Assembly: GCA_002427545.1 (NCBI GenBank)
Contig: DIRM01000043.1
Span: forward strand, 15,060-55,232
Direction: 5' to 3'
DNA: 40,173 nucleotides
DNA from: Mageeibacillus sp. UBA5436
GTDB lineage: Bacteria; Bacillota; Clostridia; Saccharofermentanales; DTU023
Position 1 is the stretch's first letter. Each line of letters begins with the position of its first letter. Of the stretch, positions 34,656-40,173 are shown one piece after another. A model generated the notes under the pieces. That model searched no databases, was not told the origin of the DNA, and saw only the letters and a list, made by a program, of their open reading frames with translations. The translations under genes and the position numbers were made by a program.

Positions 34656-35366
34656 ATGCTATTAGAAGTAAAAAATCTAAATGTTTATTATGGTCATATT
34701 CATGCTATAAAAGATTTGTCGATTTCGGTAAAAGAAGGTGAAACCGTTTGCTTAATTGGTGCAAATGGTGCTGGTAAAACAACAATTCTACAAAGTATTT
34801 CTGGCTTGATCCCTAAGCATTCTGGTGAAGTCTTTTTTACAGATCAGGATATTACTCAGATGAAGGGACATAAAATAACTCAAGCTGGAATAGCTCAAGT
34901 ACCTGAAGGTCGTCGTGTTTTTACCAATTTATCTGTCCTTGATAATTTGAATTTAGGCTCATATTCTATTCAAGATTCAGTTGAAAATAAACAAAAAGAA
35001 ATTGAAAGAATTTATCAACGTTTTCCTATTTTGAAAGAGCGTTCTGGACAACGTGCTGGCACATTATCAGGTGGCGAACAACAGATGTTAGCAATTGGAC
35101 GAGCTTTAATGAGTCGACCAAAGCTATTATTATTGGATGAACCTTCAATGGGATTGTCACCAATTTATGTGCAAAAGATTTTTGATGTTATTAAAAATTT
35201 GCATGATGATGGTGTTACTATTTTGTTAGTAGAACAAAATGCAAATATTGCTTTAAATGTTGCAGATCGTGCCTACGTTTTAGAAACAGGAAAAATTGTT
35301 AAAGAGGGAACTGCAAAGCAATTATTGAATGATCCAGATGTTAAGGTAGCTTATTTAGGGGCTTAA
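34656..35366 (+). CDS. livF: branched-chain amino acid ABC ATP-binding protein LivF
   Basis: A 236-residue second ATPase that completes the liv importer. LLEVKNLNVYYGHIHAIKDL, Walker A GANGAGKTT, signature LSGGEQQMLAIGRALM and Walker B LLLLDEPSMGLSP match LivF, and RRVFTNLSVLDNL is the family's Q-loop region. GGAG precedes the ATG. The convergent cca gene ends 14 bases later; I see no clear terminator hairpin in that short gap. Confidence 0.96.
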   Translation: MLLEVKNLNVYYGHIHAIKDLSISVKEGETVCLIGANGAGKTTILQSISGLIPKHSGEVFFTDQDITQMKGHKITQAGIAQVPEGRRVFTNLSVLDNLNLGSYSIQDSVENKQKEIERIYQRFPILKERSGQRAGTLSGGEQQMLAIGRALMSRPKLLLLDEPSMGLSPIYVQKIFDVIKNLHDDGVTILLVEQNANIALNVADRAYVLETGKIVKEGTAKQLLNDPDVKVAYLGA

Positions 35367-35380
35367 TCTTTTTTTAAAAT

Positions 35381-36754
35381 TTAATTATCTTTTAATATTT
35401 GAGCGGCGATTTCTTCTAAATAATTTAGAGATGATTGTCGCTCATTTTTTAATTCATCATTGAGAATGGCATCTAATAGCAATTGTAATGCTTTACCAAT
35501 TTGAGAAGCTTTTAAACCGAATTGCATGGCGTCATAACCATTAACCTTTAAATCTTTGATATGAAGAGGAGTTTTCTCATTGATAATTTCATTTGCTAAA
35601 TTTTCGATTTGATTAATGATAATTAATCGCTCGGGGATAATTTCTTTTGCTTTTCCTAAAGTATCAGCTTTTTGTAAAAGTAAAATCTTGAAGAAATTTT
35701 CTTTACCAAATTTTGATAAACGTTTTTTTATTAAATTCTTTTCAGGAAGAATAGGAATATCATGGTATTTTACTAATAGATAAACTTGATCTATCATTTT
35801 GCTGTCAAATTTTAATTCGAGTAAACTCTTTTTGGCTATTTCTGCAGAAAATCTAGCATGTCCATAAAAATGACCGTTTTCTGATTGATCCTTGCTGAAG
35901 GTTAATGGTTTAGCAATATCATGATAAAAAGCTGCTAAGCGTAAGTCGAGTTCATTTGGCACATTATCTAGAACTTCAATACTATGACGATAAACATCAT
36001 AAATATGATATGCATTATGTTGATCAAAATCAAAAGTGTTGATGATATCTGGAATGAAGACAGCAAAGATATCTTTATATTTAAGTAAAATTTCTTTGGC
36101 ATAATTTGCAGTAATAATACTTGTGAATTCTTGCCGAATTCTTTCTTTAGAGATTCGATTGAGCAAAATTTTATTAGCATACATTGCCTTAGCTGTTTTT
36201 CCTTCAATGGAAAAACCAAGTCTAGAAGCAAAACGCAAAGCTCTTAAAATACGTAATGGATCTTCTTGGAATCTTTGATCTGCTTCACCAACTGCTCTTA
36301 TTATTTTAGATTTTAAGTCTTTTTGTGAACCGAAAAAATCAAGCAAGCCTTTTTCTGGATGATAAGCTAAGGCATTGATTGTAAAGTCGCGCCGCGCTAA
36401 ATCTTCATGAATGCTTTCCGTAAAAGTAATCTGACTGGGACGGCGATAATCTTGATAATCTGATTCAATTCGATAAGTAGTAATTTCCATCTTTTGGCCT
36501 GGCATAATGACCGTCACGGTACCATAACGAACACCAGTTGGGATAACAGTAAAATTTTTAAAAACATTTAAAACTTGATCTGGTTTAGCATTACTAGCAA
36601 TATCGAAATCTTTTGGCTTTTTTTGCAATAAAAAATCACGAATTGAACCACCTACTAAATACGCCTCAAAGTGATTCTGATTCAATATTTGAATGGCACT
36701 TTTGATTTGCTCAGGTATATTTTGATCAATAACTTTTTCTAAATTTTGCTTCAT
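35381..36754 (-). CDS. cca: CCA tRNA nucleotidyltransferase (poly(A) polymerase family, HD domain)
   Basis: A 457-residue class II nucleotidyltransferase that repairs or adds the CCA end of tRNAs. The nucleotidyltransferase head has AYLVGGSIRDFLL and DFDIAS (metal-binding Asp pair), then RRDFTINALAYHP and RILRALRFASRLGF. The C-terminal HD domain has FYHDIAKP. The start at 36754 is the third in-frame ATG; earlier ones at 36796 and 36835 would overlap tcdA and give an unusually long N-terminus, but no clear ribosome site decides it. The poly(A)-polymerase alternative cannot be excluded. The tRNA in this window encodes its CCA, so repair may be the main role. Confidence 0.9.
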   Translation of the reverse strand: MKQNLEKVIDQNIPEQIKSAIQILNQNHFEAYLVGGSIRDFLLQKKPKDFDIASNAKPDQVLNVFKNFTVIPTGVRYGTVTVIMPGQKMEITTYRIESDYQDYRRPSQITFTESIHEDLARRDFTINALAYHPEKGLLDFFGSQKDLKSKIIRAVGEADQRFQEDPLRILRALRFASRLGFSIEGKTAKAMYANKILLNRISKERIRQEFTSIITANYAKEILLKYKDIFAVFIPDIINTFDFDQHNAYHIYDVYRHSIEVLDNVPNELDLRLAAFYHDIAKPLTFSKDQSENGHFYGHARFSAEIAKKSLLELKFDSKMIDQVYLLVKYHDIPILPEKNLIKKRLSKFGKENFFKILLLQKADTLGKAKEIIPERLIIINQIENLANEIINEKTPLHIKDLKVNGYDAMQFGLKASQIGKALQLLLDAILNDELKNERQSSLNYLEEIAAQILKDN

Positions 36755-36788
36755 CTTGATATGAATTATTCTTTTATTTTTGTGATAG

Positions 36789-37499
36789 CTAATCATCAGG
36801 TTGAAAAGCAATTTTTTTAATAACATATGAGGCACAAATCAATCCACTTACGCTAGGCACAAAAGGCAGAGAAGCGATTAAATTAGCATCTTTGAAAATT
36901 GGTTTTTCATCAGAAAAAACGACATCTTGTTTTTCGATACCCATCTTTCTTAATTCACTGCGCATTTTTTTGGCGAGTGGATCATTATAGGTTTGATAAA
37001 TATCCACAATCTTAAAAGCAGTTGGATCCATCTTATTACCAGCCCCTAAGGCAGAGATAATAGGAATATTGTTTTGATTAGCTTTGACAATTAAATCAAT
37101 CTTTGCTTTGACATCATCAATGGCATCAATGATGAAATCAAGATCTTTAGGTAAAAAATCGAATCCTATCTCATTACTATAAAAGATTTGATGCTCATGG
37201 CAAATAACAGAAGGATTAATATCCTTGATACGATTCGCAATAATTTTTACTTTTGCTTGTCCAATAGTACTTTCTAAAGCACATAATTGACGATTTAAAT
37301 TACTGGCATCGACAATATCTTTGTCAATTAATTCAAATTGACCGATACCTGATCGAGCAAGTGCCTCTGCTGCATAAGAGCCGACTCCACCCAGTCCGAA
37401 AATAGCTACTTTTGCATGAATCAAATTATTAATACCTTCTGTTCCTAATAAAGGTAATGAACGTGCAAATATCGGTTTTGATATTATTTCTTCCATCAT
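36789..37499 (-). CDS. tcdA: tRNA threonylcarbamoyladenosine dehydratase (ThiF/E1-like)
   Basis: A 236-residue E1-like ATPase that makes the cyclic form of t6A37 in tRNA. ATP site VAIFGLGGVGSYAAEAL, then LIDKDIVDASNLNRQL and the IIDAIDDVKAKI Asp motif, followed by NIPIISALGAGNKMDP and the C-terminal PSVSGLICASYVI. The pattern matches TcdA (CsdL) rather than ThiF or MoeB, as there is no CxxC zinc pair. It is upstream of cca on the minus strand with a 34-base gap to the preferred cca start. Confidence 0.9.
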   Translation of the reverse strand: MMEEIISKPIFARSLPLLGTEGINNLIHAKVAIFGLGGVGSYAAEALARSGIGQFELIDKDIVDASNLNRQLCALESTIGQAKVKIIANRIKDINPSVICHEHQIFYSNEIGFDFLPKDLDFIIDAIDDVKAKIDLIVKANQNNIPIISALGAGNKMDPTAFKIVDIYQTYNDPLAKKMRSELRKMGIEKQDVVFSDEKPIFKDANLIASLPFVPSVSGLICASYVIKKIAFQPDD

Positions 37500-37546
37500 A
37501 TTTTTACAATTCTAAGCTTTATTTTTCAATCTAGAATAAATATTTT

Positions 37547-38539
37547 TTATTTTTGATCAATAAAATAGGATTCTAAAGCTTCGGGTGAATCTTCAGGAAT
37601 AGGTTTAAATTTTCCGATAGGTAAAGGTTCTAAAAAGCCCCAATCTGCATAACGAATACGGTCGGTTTTGGCTGTATTGACGGCTTCAATCAAACTCGTA
37701 GTTTGACTTTCTAATGTATCAATATAATGGACAATACCTGCCGCAACAGAGGTAGGCCTATCACCAAAATCTCCATGATGGCCTGAAATAACACTTTGTA
37801 CTTGACGATAAAAAGTTTCATCATATAAATCAATGATTTTCTCTTTGTATTTGGCTAAAAATTCAATACCACGCACGCGATGATTGGCATACCAAAATTC
37901 TGATGGCGCTAAGTCTTGATATTCAAAAACTTTACCAATATCGTGAACAGTGATTGAAAAAGCTAATAAATCAGAGCATTCTCTTAATTCACGATTATTA
38001 TCTAAAAGAGAGGCTAAAATATTAAGCATTTTTGTAGTGTGATTAACCAAGCCTCCAATTTTATTATCATGATAAAAGACAGCTGCACCTTCTACTGTAA
38101 AGCGATTCTCTAATTCAGGATCAGTAATAACTTCTTGTACAATACCCCAACAGGTATCAGAAACACCCTTTGAACTTAAACGCTTAACGGTTTCGCGCCA
38201 TTGATTATTAATATAATCACGTGGTATCGAAGGTAAAAAATCATGCTTTGAAATATTTTTATCATGACTTGGCTCAATTTTTTTTACAGTAAAATAAAAG
38301 CCATTAAAATCAGCACCTATTACTTCAACATCATAGATACCAGTACCATTTGCACGAACAATAGAAAAAATATCTTCTTCCCATATTTTAAATTCATAAC
38401 TATCATCAGGGGATAAGAATTGTCCAACCATATAATCATTTTTCTTCCCTGAGCGAACCAAAGGAGGAGTATTGATCAAGACAGAACCTTGTGAAACTTT
38501 ACCATTAACAGCAGCTTCTTTTAAATTTAATATTGCCAT
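37547..38539 (-). CDS. YhaM-like 3'-5' exoribonuclease (OB fold plus HD domain)
   Basis: A 330-residue protein with an N-terminal OB-like segment (about 10-95) and an HD domain (about 130-300) carrying GGLVNHTTKML, VHDIGKVFEY and SGHHGD. This order and size match the B. subtilis YhaM group of metal-dependent 3'-5' exoribonucleases, some of which act on RNA and single-stranded DNA. The ATG at 38539 is used because GAGGTG precedes it (minus strand); the in-frame ATG at 38551 lies before that site. It leads the minus-strand set with tcdA and cca, 47 bases upstream of tcdA, so they may be one RNA-processing operon. Confidence 0.85.
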   Translation of the reverse strand: MAILNLKEAAVNGKVSQGSVLINTPPLVRSGKKNDYMVGQFLSPDDSYEFKIWEEDIFSIVRANGTGIYDVEVIGADFNGFYFTVKKIEPSHDKNISKHDFLPSIPRDYINNQWRETVKRLSSKGVSDTCWGIVQEVITDPELENRFTVEGAAVFYHDNKIGGLVNHTTKMLNILASLLDNNRELRECSDLLAFSITVHDIGKVFEYQDLAPSEFWYANHRVRGIEFLAKYKEKIIDLYDETFYRQVQSVISGHHGDFGDRPTSVAAGIVHYIDTLESQTTSLIEAVNTAKTDRIRYADWGFLEPLPIGKFKPIPEDSPEALESYFIDQK

Positions 38540-38736
38540 AAAACACCTCATAAATTATTAGCGAATATTTCATCGTTTAATTAAATTAATTCAATTATTT
38601 CGTTAAATTTCTCTTTATATCAAAATTTTTATTTCTAAATAAATTATCATATACTATTTAACGATTAATGAAACAATCTTTGTCTTTTAGTTTACAATTA
38701 AAATGAATGTGAAACAAACCAATGATGGAGAATATG

Positions 38737-39807
38737 ATGCAGAATTTAAAAGTGGCCATTGTCGGCTGTGGAAAAGTAGCTGGAAAACATATAAAAGCAA
38801 TTAATTATTTTAATAAAGAACGTAAAAACACTCAATTTACTTTGGAGTTGATAGCTTTAATTGATCCAGTAGAAGCAGCAAAAGAAAAAATAGCTAATCT
38901 TTATAAAGGTAAAAATAAGATTGCTTATTATGTAGATTTAAATAAATTTTTCCTTAAAGAGAATGTAGATATATTAGCAATTACTACACCATCAGGCTTG
39001 CATTATGAACAAGCTAAAATAGCTTTAAATAATCATTGTCATATTCTAATTGAAAAACCGATTACTTTAGAAGAAAATCAGGCTAAAGAATTATTAGATC
39101 TTGCAGAGAAGAGTCAGCTTAAAATTGCAGTAGGACACATTTATCGCTATTTCCCTTTAATTAAAAATTTATATCAAGATCTAAAATCTGGTAAATTTGG
39201 CAAACCATTATTTGGTAATGTTCAAGTTCGTTGGGGACATGATCAAGCTTATTATGATCAAGCAGCTTGGCGCGGTACCAGGAAATTTGACGGTGGTGCG
39301 ATTATGAATCAAAGTATTCATGCTTTAGATTTAATGCATGCTCTTTTAGGTGAACCTTATTTGGTTTCGACAAAAGGTGCTGTGACTAAACAAATTCACC
39401 AAATGGAATCTGAAGATCTGGGCTACGGTATTTTTGAATTTGAAAATAACATTTGGCTTGTTTTAGAAGGAACAACGAATACAGATCCTAAAAGACCTGA
39501 AGCCTCTTTTTTTGTTCGCTATACACAAGGTGAAATTAGAGCTTCATTGCTTGCAGGTAAAATAAAATTTTCAATTCTCAATGCTGATGGCCAAGAATTA
39601 AGAAATTCTTATTTAATGACAGAAATTAAAAATCGTATTTCTGATAAAGGTTTTTCTTTTTTAGGTCAAATAGGAAATCCACATACTGGTATTTATTTAG
39701 ATTTGGCCAATGCTATCGTAGAGAACTCGCCCATTTTTGCTGATGGAGAGAGTGGCTTGCATGCTTTACAAATGGTACTGGCTTTATACCAAGACGCAGG
39801 TGTTTGA
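38737..39807 (+). CDS. Gfo/Idh/MocA-family dehydrogenase, likely sugar-nucleotide
   Basis: A 356-residue NAD(P)-dependent oxidoreductase. The dinucleotide site is VAIVGCGKVAGKH near the N-terminus; the catalytic Lys is in ILIEKPITL; the active-site segment is WRGTRKFDGGAIMNQSIHALDLM. The WRGT and MNQ...H...D pattern resembles the UDP-N-acetylglucosamine(uronate) 3-dehydrogenases such as WlbA/WbpB, so a cell-surface sugar role is possible but not shown by context. The ATG at 38737 has GGAG (38727-38730) six bases upstream; ATGs at 38722, 38725 and 38734 are in frame and close. Nothing recognisable follows in the window. Confidence 0.85.
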   Translation: MQNLKVAIVGCGKVAGKHIKAINYFNKERKNTQFTLELIALIDPVEAAKEKIANLYKGKNKIAYYVDLNKFFLKENVDILAITTPSGLHYEQAKIALNNHCHILIEKPITLEENQAKELLDLAEKSQLKIAVGHIYRYFPLIKNLYQDLKSGKFGKPLFGNVQVRWGHDQAYYDQAAWRGTRKFDGGAIMNQSIHALDLMHALLGEPYLVSTKGAVTKQIHQMESEDLGYGIFEFENNIWLVLEGTTNTDPKRPEASFFVRYTQGEIRASLLAGKIKFSILNADGQELRNSYLMTEIKNRISDKGFSFLGQIGNPHTGIYLDLANAIVENSPIFADGESGLHALQMVLALYQDAGV

Positions 39808-40173
39808 AAATAGTTTTTGCTTATAAATAAATTAGAATAAAACTTTCTGTGATTTTTCTTTTATTATCTTTTTGACGCATGAAAAAATACAAATTAACAA
39901 TTCTGAAACAAATCTCAAACAATCGGCAAATACATTAACAGTTGCTTTTATAGATGAGAATGAAACACAGTAGTCTGAAACTTCTTTAACTTAAATACTT
40001 TCTTTTGTCTAGATAAGCTTCAAACAAGCTCAACAAATTTGAATAACTTCGAAAAATCTCTTGTTGGTATGGTAGCCATTGGTCATTACTGGTTACCCTC
40101 TAGTTTTGACTTGTACATTTATGTGATATTTGCGAAAAAATTTGTAGAAACGATGATTGACAAGTTAAATTAG
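39808..40173. other. 366 bases with no supported gene
   Basis: AT-rich tail of the window. All six frames were read: short open stretches exist (plus frame about 39831-39973, minus frame 39986-40099), but none has a start codon with a ribosome binding site. One small hairpin, GGTAGCC (40071-40077) with GGTTACC (40091-40097), is visible with no T run. No tRNA or terminator is recognised. Confidence 0.6.

Noticed and set aside
39831..39973. open plus-strand stretch ending at a TAG
   Set aside because: No start codon with a ribosome binding site; only a weak in-frame TTG, so it was not called.
39986..40099. open minus-strand stretch of about 37 codons with protein-like composition
   Set aside because: It begins after a stop with no ATG, GTG or TTG start supported by a ribosome binding site, and no family is recognisable.
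1..40173. CRISPR arrays, insertion sequences, prophage or integrative element
   Set aside because: No direct-repeat array, transposase, integrase or phage gene was found, and gene content is mainly housekeeping.

Overview
This is a 40.2 kb chromosomal window from a low-GC Gram-positive bacterium, most likely an anaerobic member of the Clostridia. The evidence is the AT-rich sequence, strong GGAGG-type ribosome binding sites, a Firmicutes-style L10 leader, a MurT-type Mur ligase, a K+-dependent membrane pyrophosphatase and a thioredoxin reductase of the usual clostridial type. The genus cannot be fixed from the sequence. I see no prophage, insertion sequence, CRISPR array or other clear mobile DNA; the window is mostly core and housekeeping genes.

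Layout. 1-480: end of a small operon with an HPr-like protein lacking the phosphorylatable His, and an overlapping 52-residue membrane protein. 490-7060: pepF (minus), trxB (plus), a long M24-type peptidase homologue with altered metal ligands, and a large unrecognised membrane protein (minus). 7270-12600: murT without a neighbouring gatD, tRNA-Arg(CCG) on the minus strand, the PPi-driven ion pump hppA, sixA and a CpXC zinc protein. 12600-16511: a ribosomal and transcription block, promoter-rpmG-secE-nusG-rplK-rplA-[L10 leader]-rplJ-rplL-terminator, followed by serS rather than rpoBC. 18060-24150: a two-component system (minus) diverging from an esterase and an ABC exporter pair (plus). 24328-30323: trkA-trkH-mnmA-yitT-like-ispE, closely packed. 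30559-35366: a complete branched-chain amino acid ABC importer, livJ-livH-livM-livG-livF, with two hairpins and an internal promoter between livJ and livH. 35381-38539: cca, tcdA and a YhaM-like exonuclease on the minus strand. 38737-39807: a Gfo/Idh/MocA sugar-nucleotide dehydrogenase homologue. The last 366 bases hold no gene I can support.

No wholly new system is evident. The observations most worth a second look are the M24 protein whose metal-ligand positions read G/H/H/D/E instead of D/D/H/E/E, the divergent hppA signature motifs, MurT without GatD, the His-less HPr-like protein with its tiny partner, the absence of rpoBC after rplL, and the hairpin-headed leader in front of livH.

Many start sites were moved inward from the longest open frame because a clear ribosome binding site or the family's usual N-terminus favours a later codon; these are explained in each entry.
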